In this document: piece after piece, positions 55,487 to 64,000 of the stretch
How the letters are laid out: the number at the start of each line of letters is the position of its first letter
How positions within the stretch are numbered: the first letter of the stretch is position 1
Origin: Agapetus fuscipes
Taxonomy: Eukaryota > Arthropoda > Insecta > Trichoptera > Glossosomatidae
NCBI GenBank assembly: GCA_951799405.1
Contig: OX637332.1
Location: forward strand, 12,591,001-12,655,000
Direction: 5' to 3'
DNA: 64,000 nucleotides
Translations under genes and position numbers: made by a program
The notes under the pieces: generated by a model
Told to the model about the DNA's origin: nothing
Databases searched by the model: none
What the model saw: only the letters and a program-made list of their open reading frames with translations

Positions 55487-55524
55487 GCTCGAATATTTTC
55501 GCCTAATGAGGCATCTTCGGGAGC
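55487..55524 (-). ncRNA. hammerhead-like core, PLE left repeat
   Basis: Minus strand: GCTC, CCGAAGA (second core base changed), GCCT-CATT-AGGC, GAAA, AA/TT stem III with TA loop, C, GAGC. Same layout as 27182-27219. Confidence 0.4.
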
Positions 55525-55896
55525 AGAATAGTTACAAATATATTTTTATAAAATAATTTTCAAAACAATTTTTTTTCTCAAAACAAAAACAAAATTCATA
55601 AAAGAAAGAATACAAATGTATTATGGATATTGCAGTCAATAATGGGTATAAAGAAAATGAAATAAAACAGATAATTAAGAAACATGATATCCAGGATATT
55701 TTCAAAAAAAATATTTATCCTGTAATTACTAATCAAAATTTAGATAGACCTTGGCGAAAATGTTTATTTATAAATAATAGTATTTCATACAAAATTTAAA
55801 AAAAAAATTAAAAATGATATAAACTTTGTTTTTTATACAAAAAATAATCTACATAAGTTACTGTTCAACAATAAGGATAAAGTAGATAAGCTGGAT

Positions 55897-56202
55897 ATGG
55901 GTGGAGTGTATAAAATTAAATGTAATGACTGTGAGGCTTTATATATTGGTGAGACAGGGAGATCAGTACGCACAAGATTTAAGGAACATTCCAGAGCACT
56001 CAGAGGCTTATCTGCATACTCTGAGATGGCAGACCATTGCATTGATAAAGACCATACTTTCGATATTACCAATGTAGAGGTAATGCACTCTGAGTGTGAG
56101 GTGAGGAGACTGATGGCTCTGGAAGCGTTGGAAATCTACAAAAATAAAAATAAAGACTTAGTGAATGTGCAGATTCCCTATGTTTCACCAATATTGCAAT
56201 AA
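55897..56202 (+). CDS. GIY-YIG endonuclease domain of a Penelope-like element
   Basis: 101 codons from the ATG to the stop. GVYKIKCNDCEALYIGETGR carries the GVY...YIG signature. RTRFKEH supplies the conserved R and H region, MADHCIDKDHTFD the H-rich segment, and RLMALEALEIYK the C-terminal glutamate-bearing helix. The frame continues upstream of the ATG (NFVFYTKNNLHKLLFNNKDK), resembling the PLE region just before the endonuclease, so the ATG is internal to a longer polyprotein. This nuclease domain nicks target DNA for retrotransposition. The polymerase domain is missing, so the copy is non-autonomous. Confidence 0.82.
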   Translation: MGGVYKIKCNDCEALYIGETGRSVRTRFKEHSRALRGLSAYSEMADHCIDKDHTFDITNVEVMHSECEVRRLMALEALEIYKNKNKDLVNVQIPYVSPILQ

Positions 56203-56419
56203 CTTGTTTTTTATTTTGTTATAATTATTCTTTTTATTTAACTAACACATTTTATTTTTATTGTATTAAAATTTTTATTTCATTATACCTAACAATAATG
56301 CATTTTTGAATCTTACATTTGTGTTTAAAAATTTTTTTTTGTCTATGAATTTTGTTTTTGTTTTGAGAAAAAAAAATGTTTTGAAAATTATTTTATAAAA
56401 ATATATTTGTAACTATTCT

Positions 56420-56457
56420 GCTCCCGAAGATGCCTCATTAGGCGAAAATATTCGAGC
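56420..56457 (+). ncRNA. hammerhead-like core, PLE right repeat
   Basis: Mirror image of 55487-55524: stem I GCTC/GAGC at 56420-56423 and 56454-56457, predicted cut after C56453. It carries the same CCGAAGA change in the core. Confidence 0.4.
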
Positions 56458-56521
56458 AAAAAAGAAATAAATAAGTGAATTAAAACTTTGTTTCCATTTT
56501 AATTTTTTAAATAATTAAAAC

Positions 56522-56854
56522 AATATGTACTTACAAAAACAATGAATAAACAAAATGTGAATCAATACAAGTACAAAATTACAAAAAAAACATTCATTGA
56601 AAAGATATTAATATTTCAATGACACACGGAATACCCTGCAATATCCTTTAAAAATATTTCATTGTTGTGCGCTCAGTTTCTGAGAAGAGGGTTATCCAAT
56701 TTTTCAAAGGATATTGGCTTTTATGAAAGCCTCAACTGTGCTCTTGGCCAATCCAGCAACAGCTTCACTCCTTGAAGTATTTTCCTTCATTGATGTCACG
56801 ATTGAAGTCTGCTTGGATGATCCAGGACAGTTCCGTTTATCTTTCATTTAATAA
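56522..56854. other. AT-rich stretch, no feature recognised
   Basis: Nothing recognised between the PLE and the SINE. Confidence 0.4.
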
Positions 56855-57120
56855 AAAAAATAGATTTGTGAATAGAAATGCAATTCACCAACCTATTCTG
56901 CCTGGCCAGAAACAGGTATTAATATCATCAATTAATAATTCATTATTTTTTATTTTAATGAATTACGAGTATTAATTAATAATTACCGAATAACATCTGC
57001 TGAACCAGGTTTAAATTTATGATCAAATGACCCCGGCGGGGATCGAACCAAGGTTGTTCGATTCCAAACACGCTACAAAGATCAGCCCACTTGGCCCCCT
57101 CGGCCATAAAACTGACCGAT
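56855..57120 (-). repeat. SINE family 1, full length
   Basis: Poly(A) complement, GCAATTCACCAACCTATTCT, TGCCTGGCCAGAAACAGGTA, TTAATTAATAATTACCGAAT, GGGGATCGAACC, then the complete head ending GGCCATAAAACTGACCGA. Confidence 0.75.
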
Positions 57121-57454
57121 TTTCCTGCGCTTTGCACCTTGCAAAGGGTTTTCGCAGGAATCTTTTCTCTCCCACAAAATCGTTACATTGCAAAAGCGAC
57201 ACATCCATACCATCGTCTTAGAGGCTTTCCTCTAATTCTTTTACCCTCACTACAGTTATGGTTCACTCAATACATACATATGCGAAGAGTTACAGTATCA
57301 AGGTGACATGATTTAAAGAAAATATTAATTATTTGTTATCTCAATTATGTTTGTCTTATTTGGGGGAAAATATCACAAAGTGAAAAACATATCCTTGACC
57401 ATATTCTTGTTAGGGTTTGGTGGTTCCGGCAGTGAAAGTCAATGGTATTTACTT

Positions 57455-57560
57455 TTAAAAATAGCACAGTTTTATTTCACTAACAATTTTCATTTTATTT
57501 TTTGACTCGAATATTTTTGCTTCAAAAAAGCATCCTCAGGAGCAGTGACTCTTTCAACAA
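57455..57560 (-). mobile_element. PLE terminal-repeat fragment with hammerhead-like core
   Basis: GACTCGAATATTTTTGCTTC and AAGCATCCTCAGGAGCAGTG. On the minus strand (57505-57544) it reads GCTC, CTGAGGA, stem II GCTT/AAGC, AAAA (G lost), AATATTC, GAGT. Partly decayed. Confidence 0.55.
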
Positions 57561-57805
57561 AAATCAACGGACATTGATTGTTCTTATTTTTTTTTAATTA
57601 AATATTTTTAATCGTGTGCGGATTTACACTGAAAAGAAATTTTTGATTTTATAAATTCCTATAAAGGAAACGAAACTTGAAAACAAAACAACAACAAAAA
57701 GTAGCTAAGCAAAATTTTAAAATTATAAGACTGTAAGAACTATAAAGTAAAAAGTAGAAAAGTAGTAAAGACTATAAGACTGTGATCATGGTCTTTATAA
57801 TCTTA

Positions 57806-57990
57806 AATCTAAGTTGCAAAGATATATTACATTTAAGATCCACAAGCAGACACGTATTATTCGCGCTTAAACATGCCGCAATGTGGATTTATAATATAGA
57901 AACCCAATCTCAAATGCCCTGAAACCCTTGCCGACTTTCTCTGAAATAGGGGTAACATAGTGAAACATTTTTTACAGAATCTGAGGATCA
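57806..57990 (-). repeat. RTE 3' unit with deletions
   Basis: AATCTAAGTTGCAAAGATAT, CATGCCGCAATGTGGATTTA and CTCTGAAATAGGGGTAACAT. Confidence 0.7.
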
Positions 57991-58078
57991 AAAATGTTCA
58001 AATTTGTTGTTTAATCAAGAAAAATCGTTTCCTTAAGAGTCATAATTTATAAAATTGCAAAGTGAAATACATTAATTT

Positions 58079-58398
58079 AGCTCTTATCTAGATTCCTGAT
58101 AAGGTCCAGCCTACATAAGGCCGTATCGGTTTGGACACGTGCAAGGAAAAGACTATCGGCGCCTGGAGAGGATGGTGAAGCACTTTATATCACGCACGTC
58201 CGAGAGAACTCCCAGGGCAAGGAAGCTGATCGGAGTAATGGCACAATGCCGTGCTCTGTAATTGTGGAACTGGAGAAGGAAACTGATGGATACATACCAT
58301 TAGCGGTGGCTAATGAGGGAGTTCAGAAATCATCTTGGACTATTTTGCCACATATATTTATAACAAGGCTTTTATCTAGGTATAAACTAAGTTGCAAA
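58079..58398 (+). pseudogene. open, start-less coding-like fragment of unknown family
   Basis: About 106 codons stay open with GC content clearly above the flanks. Readable pieces: RFLIRSSLHKAVSVWTRARK, GEDGEALYITHVRENSQGK and VIVELEKETDGYIPLAVANE. There is no ATG at the beginning. A second frame of the same strand is also mostly open (FGHVQGKDYRRLERMVKHF), so the frame is uncertain. It could be an exon or a transposon scrap. No family recognised. Confidence 0.3.
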
Positions 58399-58494
58399 GA
58401 CAAATAAAATTGTCAATTTACAGAAACTTTCAAACGAAAGAAGAGTATAAATTTTAAATTAAAATCAATAACAATCTGTCAAAAAAGAGATGTG

Positions 58495-58582
58495 TGACCA
58501 TCATTAATGAGATCATCGTTGCATTGGCAAAAGTGAACCAAGTTGTATTATAGCATGGGTAGCAGCCTCATACCAACCTAGC
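58495..58582 (-). repeat. RTE 3' unit, 5' part
   Basis: GTTGCATTGGCAAAAGTGAA and CAGCCTCATACCAACCTAG. AACTAAGTTGCAAAGACAAA at 58386 may be its other end. Confidence 0.55.
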
Positions 58583-58589
58583 AGAATTA

Positions 58590-58820
58590 ATATAATAATC
58601 TAAGTTGCAAGGATATATTCATTTAAAGCTCTCAGATGTATGCCTACAAACCAACACGTGTAGTTTGCGCTTACAAATGCTGAATTTGTACTTACAAATA
58701 AAATCCAAACCTCAAATGAACATAAGCCCCACAACTTTTGCCGACCTTCCCTGACACAGGGGTGACATTGGAAAAGTGAACCATTTTTTACAGTATGGGT
58801 GGTCAGCCTCATACCAACCA
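58590..58820 (-). repeat. RTE 3' unit (subfamily A)
   Basis: TAATCTAAGTTGCAAGGATA through GGTCAGCCTCATACCAACC. Confidence 0.8.
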
Positions 58821-59149
58821 GTCATTACCATATCGCACGCTTAATCATAAAGAGCAATAACTCAAAAAATAAGAATGTTGGGAAATCACGTTTAAAGTTC
58901 AGACAACCAGTACAACTTGTATGGGATGAAAAAGGCGACCGATGTTTTATCTCGGTCATATTCGTCCAAATTGAACGGCTGTCGCATTCTTATTCTTCTT
59001 TTCACATTGTTCTTGCGTTTTATTACAAAATCTCGATTTTCCCAATTTTTGAGCTATTGCTCTTTATTATTAAACGTGCGATATATCATAGATTTATTTA
59101 TCGTTGGTTTATAATACACCTAATATTGTATTAAACAAGTAAAAAAAGG
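58821..59149. other. no feature recognised; short inverted similarity
   Basis: TATCGCACGCTTAATCATAA (58831) and TTATTAAACGTGCGATATA (59067), with AAGAGCAATAACTCAAAAAA and TTTTTGAGCTATTGCTCTTT, form the ends of a ~260-bp inverted-repeat unit, possibly a MITE. Confidence 0.5.
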
Positions 59150-59345
59150 ACCCATACTTTAAATAATGTTCAATTTATCAATGCTATACTTCAGGAAAAG
59201 GCGGCAAAAGTTGCAGAGTGTATGTTCATTTGAGATTAGGGTTATTATTTTAAAATGCTCATGCAGCAATTGTAAGCGCGAACTAACACATGTCTGCTTG
59301 TGGGTATTCATTTAATATTAATTTATTTTTCCAACTTACATTAGT
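59150..59345 (+). repeat. RTE 3' unit, diverged
   Basis: CCATACTTTAAATAATGTTC, CTTCAGGAAAAGGCGGCAAA and GTCTGCTTGTGGGTATTCAT. Confidence 0.65.
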
Positions 59346-59642
59346 GAGAGAGATTTATAAAACATGTTCATATGAATTCAATCTGAGATATAAATACTTA
59401 GATAAATGATCGTGCTTCAAATGTACATCGAAGATTACTTAAATTGAGGTGTTTTGTCGGAGGAATATTCTAGTTCTCATTCTGCATCTCTTCTTTTAGG
59501 TACATGCCAACACACAACTGAGAAATCACTTGTTAACATGCAATTTTACTCCTGGACGTGAACTGAAAGATCTCAAATGCTTTATTTTTGTTAAAGATGC
59601 CAAGTAAGACATGTTTTTCAAAGCGTAGAAGAGTTTTATACT

Positions 59643-59694
59643 TTTGGAGTTTATACAAGGAAACATTTTTTTTTCTTACTTGTATAAACTCCAA
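59643..59694. repeat. inverted repeat, 17-bp arms
   Basis: TTTGGAGTTTATACAAG and CTTGTATAAACTCCAAA around an 18-bp T-rich loop. Confidence 0.8.
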
Positions 59695-60104
59695 AAAGAA
59701 ATTTTATATAGATATTTTAGTAGCCAAATGAGAAATCCTACCTGTCAAATTTTGATGTCAATCTTAATAAAAAATAAAGACTGCAAATAGGATAGTAAAA
59801 TTTGAGAATTTGTTACTTCCCATGAAGTAAATAAAACATTTTACCAATGTCGTTTTCATATTCTTTGAACAAAAATTCTAAATTATAATTTAAAATACGA
59901 AAATATGTAAACAAGATTCGTAAAAGTTGAAGGGTTTGTGTGTTGACATTGTGAAGATTCATTTAAAATAAATAGTGTAAAAATAAAGCACAAAATTTGT
60001 GCTCTTGATAATGATGTGATAACATAGAATGTGCTTGAGGAAATAAATCAACTCGTGAAGAAAAACTTTGTGGTTTCTTTTTAAATTATTATATAATGGT
60101 TTGT
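59695..60104. other. AT-rich stretch, no feature recognised
   Basis: Nothing recognised. Confidence 0.4.
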
Positions 60105-60270
60105 ATTAAATGCATGCCTACAAGCAAACGCAAAAAAGTTCATACTCACACATACTGTATGTGTATTTTTAAAATAAAAACAGAACTCAAATAAGCATAA
60201 ATCCTGCCACTTTTGCCGCATTCCCTGAAACAGGGGGAAAATTGGAAAAGGGAACCTATTTCCACAGTAT
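60105..60270 (-). repeat. RTE 3' unit, partial
   Basis: ATGCATGCCTACAAGCAAAC, CATACTGTATGTGTATTTTT and CATTCCCTGAAACAGGGGGA. Confidence 0.65.
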
Positions 60271-60304
60271 CTTAGTTTTCCTAGTGGTAATTAGTTTCAT
60301 ATTA

Positions 60305-60640
60305 ACTATGTTGTATAACGCTGTTGCTATTCCAATCAGGGTGGCCAGAGCTTCTACAAAGTCTCCTCCACTATCCGAAGGAATTTCTCTCGGTTTATTA
60401 ATATCCATCACTTTTCATACATTTCCGTTTTATCTGTACATCCCATACATTTACGATTTCACTAATTTGATCAAACCATTTATTTCTCAGTCCTCCCCTT
60501 ACCCTCTCTTGCCTCTTACATTTTTTCTTCAGATGCTCTTGGTCAAAGGTTCATCATTCATTACTTTTTAAATGCCTTAACCATGTATTTTCATTAGCAA
60601 ATCGTTTTTGTGTTCTTTCGGGTTTGACCATGTTCTATTT
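60305..60640 (-). pseudogene. RTE family 2 C-terminal fragment, decayed
   Basis: On the minus strand it begins with a HLKK-like RTE C-terminal segment, continues GGLRNKWFDQI-like residues and ends near GGCCACCCTGATTGGAATAG, parallel to the 14757 end. Several stops and shifts. Confidence 0.5.
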
Positions 60641-61409
60641 GCAGCTCTTCCATCTGCCGACGTTTCGTTTTCACGAGCAGAAAGCATCCTCAAGGCGAGT
60701 TATCAAAGCGCCGCGGCAGTCTTCGTTGTCTTCTCATTATAATTCTTATGTACCTTCCTTTTTCCTCACATCCTGCTGTAGCCAACGTTATTTTTGGAAC
60801 CCATTTATTCCATACTTTATCTTTAAGAGAAATCTTATCATCTTCTCAGTTTTTCCATCTCCACTGTACATACTTCTGAAAGTAATACTTCTTTGTGTAC
60901 CTATACATATAGCCAAAAAACCGCTTATATTTACAAGGATAATCAATACGTGAAGATTCCTCTGCATCCGTGGATGTAATGCAATGTGCAGTCAAGAGGA
61001 ACTGTTTTACATAGTATCATAGTACCGGAGTTTACACTTAGGTCAACACTTGGCTTGCTTGTTTGTATTCGAAACACACTGGGTTTTATCTTTGTTCATA
61101 TTAACCTAGCTCCGCTTAATTAAACCCCTGCCGTATAAAAGATCCTGCTGGTGTAAAAATGCGCGCGCCGTGTAGGTGTGCAGGAATTACGGCTAGTTGC
61201 GCTGCGACAGTAAAAATATACGCCACCGTGCGGTCGTGGTTGCCTTCAAATGGAGATGATTCGATACCAATCGTGGTTAAAGTATGGGGACTTGTCGTTT
61301 CATCATTACGAATGGATGTAAATCAAACATCTGAAGAATTAAACGGGAGAAAAAAAATGACTAAATGCCCCGTCAGCGTGATCCAATTGCACTTTATGTT
61401 GTGTGTAGT
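60641..61409. other. no gene recognised
   Basis: TTTCGTTTTCACGAGCAGAAAGCATCCTC at about 60663 weakly resembles a PLE terminal core on the minus strand (too decayed to call). The 61159-61413 frame has no recognisable motif. Confidence 0.35.
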
Positions 61410-61535
61410 CTAGTGATTTAAAAAAAGTCTTGCTTGAGAATCGGCGTTTTCTACAGCGACGATCAAGCTCGCTGAGGGCTTTTGAGGTATCGTTCACACA
61501 AAAATAGCGCTCATCAAATAAATCATCCCAAAATA
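61410..61535 (+). repeat. SINE family 2, 3' part
   Basis: CTTGCTTGAGAATCGGCGTT, GCTCGCTGAGGGCTTTTGAG and AGCGCTCATCAAATAAATCA. Confidence 0.55.
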
Positions 61536-62377
61536 CATGTTTATGTTTGGGTGTTTCATACAAGAAGTAGTGTATGAACGGAACCTTTATACTGATCACT
61601 TTTTTAAGGAATTCTGTGCAAGAGACTCTTCAAATTACACATATTTTTCTGTACTTTATGACTTTTGACCTCTTAGACTATAGAGTATAGGTTATGGATT
61701 CTAGAACTCCCATACTCTATGTTTGCGCAAACGACTATTTGCACATCCTTTTTTATTATTTTACCACCAGTGAGCACGTAAAAAAATAAATACCTTTCCC
61801 TTTATGAATTAAATTACGTTTACTAACAGCAATATTAAATTGAACGATAATAACAATAAATAGTTTTGATTAAGATCAAGGATATTAAATGAACTTCTAT
61901 ACATAGTTCTATGCCAAAATATAAAAGTCAAAGAAATACATTTAAAATTTCCGTTTCCACAAGCGAGTGTGACCCAGCGTAACTTGACCAAGACATCGCT
62001 AGATGCAACGCTAAGCTGGTACACTATTACTTTCAAAAAATACTTTTTTAAAATTATTATTTACTATGCCGACCCATATTCTACAAAAAAAACACAAGAA
62101 GCTGTACATTTGTTGGACGCTTCAATACCTACTTAGATATCTAGATTAAAACATGTCTCAGTTTATAACAAAAAATAGATTCGAATATTTGATCTACAGT
62201 TAGAGGATTTTTTTACCCAGGTTGCCTTACTTTTGGCTGAGAAGGGTGCTCGGCTCAGACTATGAGGCTATGAAAAAGGCTGAAAGAAATTTGGGCCTTG
62301 AAAAAAATATATGAAGATATTAAAAGATTCTTAACCAGCACATTTTACGAATAATGATAAAACAAAAATAATGTTAA
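61536..62377. other. AT-rich stretch, no feature recognised
   Basis: Nothing recognised. Small mirrored words near 61676-61715 (AGACTATAGAGTATAGG, ATACTCTATG). Confidence 0.4.
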
Positions 62378-62685
62378 AATGATTTATTTGCTGAGCGCTG
62401 TTTTTGTGTGAATAAAACCTCAAGAGCCCTCGTGAAGAAAAGATGGAGATATGGTGACCGGTCTTTGTAAAGGCACATGAATATTTCAACGCAACGAACA
62501 GCAAATTTTGAAAATGAAAAGATCATTTTTTTGTGCTCTGCTGGGAATCAAATTCAGGTCCTCTGTAGAGAAACATAAACATTTCAACGTAAATTTTGGA
62601 AATTAAATTACCATTTTTTTGTGCACCGCCGGGAATCAAACTCGGGTCTTTTAACTACTAAACTATAGACTCGTCGATAGTGTTA
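62378..62685 (-). repeat. SINE family 2 with duplicated head region
   Basis: TGATTTATTTGCTGAGCGCT, GGTGACCGGTCTTTGTAAAG, then two head-like blocks: TGTGCTCTGCTGGGAATCAA (62533) and TGTGCACCGCCGGGAATCAA (62620), each with the complement of a B box. Confidence 0.6.
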
Positions 62686-63110
62686 AAGTTCACGAGGACG
62701 ATTTTTATTTTCACAAAAATTATGATGGGACGTAATCGCTAATATTTTAGACGAAAAGCACGGATCCGGCGAAAGTCCCCGGAAAGGCAGGTCCGTTATT
62801 TAGAAAGATAGCTCCGGCATAATGACCCATAGACCGAATGATAAATGACTCGCAAACCGCGCAGCCTAACAAATCTTCGGGCGCGTCGTGACCGCTGGCT
62901 GGCGGGGACCGCTATCTCCACGGACTGCGACACACGGACGCGCGACTACATAGAAGCAATTAGAGCGTGAGCAATAATGCCGGCCTTACTGTCCTTCCAC
63001 TCTCCAGTAGATAGAAGCGCAAGTCTGAGAAGCTCATCTCAAATATGCGCTTCACTTTTTTGCTGGATTCTTCAGGGATGGATCTCAGATCTATAGTCTA
63101 AGCCAAGAAT
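62686..63110. other. GC-rich non-repeat stretch
   Basis: 62740-63010 is GC-rich and has no match elsewhere in the window. No frame is recognisable. Possibly unique host DNA. Confidence 0.4.
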
Positions 63111-63114
63111 CTAT

Positions 63115-63320
63115 CTATAATCTAAGTCAAGAATCTATCTATAATCTAAGCTGCAAATATATGTTAAAACTTAAGGGTCATATAAATGCATGCCCACAGA
63201 TAGGCAGATAGGTTGACACCTACATATTATGCATGTAAGCATATAAATAAACAAAACCTCGTGTGAACATAAACCTTGCAACTCCTACCGCCTTCTCCTG
63301 AAACAGGGGTGGCGTTGGCA
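63115..63320 (-). repeat. RTE 3' unit, truncated
   Basis: CTATAATCTAAGCTGCAAAT through CCTGAAACAGGGGTGGCGTT, preceded by duplicated AAGTCAAGAATCTATCTATAATCT. Confidence 0.7.
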
Positions 63321-63552
63321 ACACGCTCCCCCAGTTCTTGTTTACCGTATACTTACGCCAATCTTGTCAAATATGACTTTTTCATGCAGTTGTCTTAAAA
63401 ATCAAATTCTACACAATCTGAGCTATGAAAAACCGTAAAACTCGATAATGTGAGAGTTTTTTTAAGTATTTAAAAATAATTATTAAAAATGATAACAAAC
63501 TTTGTTTAGTTCTACTTTATTTATTTTTATTTAGTTACAAATATATAGATAG

Positions 63553-63722
63553 ATGTTTCAGGGAATGTCGGCAAGAGTTGCAGGGCTTATGTTCATTTGA
63601 GGTTTGGATTTTATTTGTAAGTACACAATCAGCATTTGTAAGCGCAAACTACACGTGTTTGTTTGTGGGCATACATCTGAGAGCTTTGAATGAATATATC
63701 CTTGCAACTTAGATTATAGATT
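63553..63722 (+). repeat. RTE 3' unit (subfamily A), 5'-truncated
   Basis: TGTTTCAGGGAATGTCGGCA to TTGCAACTTAGATTATAGAT. Matches the unit at 2653-2910 almost exactly. Confidence 0.8.
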
Positions 63723-63748
63723 ATAGACAAACAAAAATAGCGAGTTGT

Positions 63749-63778
63749 GACCGGTTTCGGCCTCTTGGCCATCCTCAG
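63749..63778 (-). ncRNA. hammerhead-like core, left inner arm
   Basis: Mirror of the right-arm core: CTGAGGA, GGCC-loop-GGCC, GAAAC, CG, GUC on the minus strand. No local stem I. Confidence 0.35.
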
Positions 63779-63799
63779 AGAAACTTTTTCTCTGTTTCT

Positions 63800-63829
63800 C
63801 TGAGGATGGCCAAGAGGCCGAAACCGGTC
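63800..63829 (+). ncRNA. hammerhead-like core, right inner arm
   Basis: CTGAGGA (63800), stem II GGCC-AAGA-GGCC, GAAA (63820), stem III AC/GT with a CG loop, C63829 as the cleavage base. The GAAACCGGTC segment matches the classical GAAAC...GUC. A local stem I partner is lacking; the matching CGAGTTGT lies in the other arm. Confidence 0.4.
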
Positions 63830-64000
63830 ACAACTCGTTATTTTTGTTTGTAACTAAATAAAAATAAATAAAGTAGAACTAAACAAAGTTTTTTATCATT
63901 TTTTAATAATTAAAATGGAGATCTACAATGTTTCCGATTAAACTTTTCAAAAATTTAAAAATAAATTTCTTGTTTTCATAAGACACATTGGTCCAGTACA

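Larger units (their letters stand above)
55427..56521 (+). mobile_element. Penelope-like element remnant with inverted terminal repeats
   Basis: Inverted repeats 55427-55575 and about 56372-56521 share TATTTAAAATTTTTAAATGG, TTCGCCTAATGAGGCATCTT and TATATTTTTATAAAATAATT in opposite orientation. Between them lie about 800 bp ending in a GIY-YIG endonuclease. The reverse transcriptase that normally precedes this domain is missing, so this is a 5'-truncated PLE with an inverted second terminal repeat, a known PLE insertion form. Confidence 0.8.
63478..63911. mobile_element. large PLE-type palindrome interrupted by an RTE 3' unit
   Basis: Outer arms ATGATAACAAACTTTGTTTA...TTTATTTAGTTACAAA (63478-63541) and their complement (about 63843-63911). 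Inner arms CGAGTTGTGACCGGTTTCGG (63741) and CCGAAACCGGTCACAACTCG (about 63818). The left arm is split by the copy at 63553-63722. No coding sequence. Confidence 0.7.

Overview
This is a eukaryotic window, most likely from an arthropod (probably an insect) with a repeat-rich, AT-rich genome. There are no bacterial operons or ribosome-binding sites. Nearly all recognisable sequence is transposable-element debris of types common in arthropods: RTE-clade non-LTR retrotransposons, Penelope-like elements (PLEs), hAT-type DNA transposons and MITEs, and tRNA-derived SINEs. The species assignment is inference; I do not recognise the exact species.

Layout. 1-2.9 kb holds two RTE reverse-transcriptase copies in opposite orientations. 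3-11 kb holds SINEs and many ~240-bp copies of the RTE 3' unit. 11.1-14.8 kb is a second RTE family split by a 2.54-kb hAT-like transposon with an 8-bp target duplication (TSD). 16.6-18.0 kb is another RTE with two 3' units. 20-28 kb has a MITE, a PLE palindrome, an internally repetitive element ('family X') and a candidate LTR. 28.19-30.95 kb is a hAT-type element carrying a nested SINE and the longest RTE ORF (692 codons). 33-40 kb has a hAT MITE, a full tRNA-derived SINE, and a tandem array of RTE 3' units interrupted by a 3.99-kb hAT element with a perfect 8-bp TSD. 40-53 kb has scattered SINEs, 3' units and two more hAT insertions. 54.4-54.9 kb carries the only plausible host gene, a 128-codon single-pass membrane protein. 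55.4-56.5 kb is a PLE remnant with a GIY-YIG endonuclease between inverted terminal repeats. 57-64 kb is further debris ending in a large PLE-type palindrome.

How the parts relate. The same 3' unit follows every RTE ORF whose 3' end can be followed, and it occurs about 35 times alone, so RTE machinery probably mobilised the short copies. The hAT ends share CAGNGG-type inverted repeats, and several of these elements have 8-bp TSDs. The PLE termini carry a conserved core (CTGANGA, a stem, GAAA, a tiny stem III, then UH) that reads as minimal hammerhead ribozymes. It recurs in several diverged families with compensating stem changes and is the most interesting signal here. Nested insertions let the order of several events be read directly.
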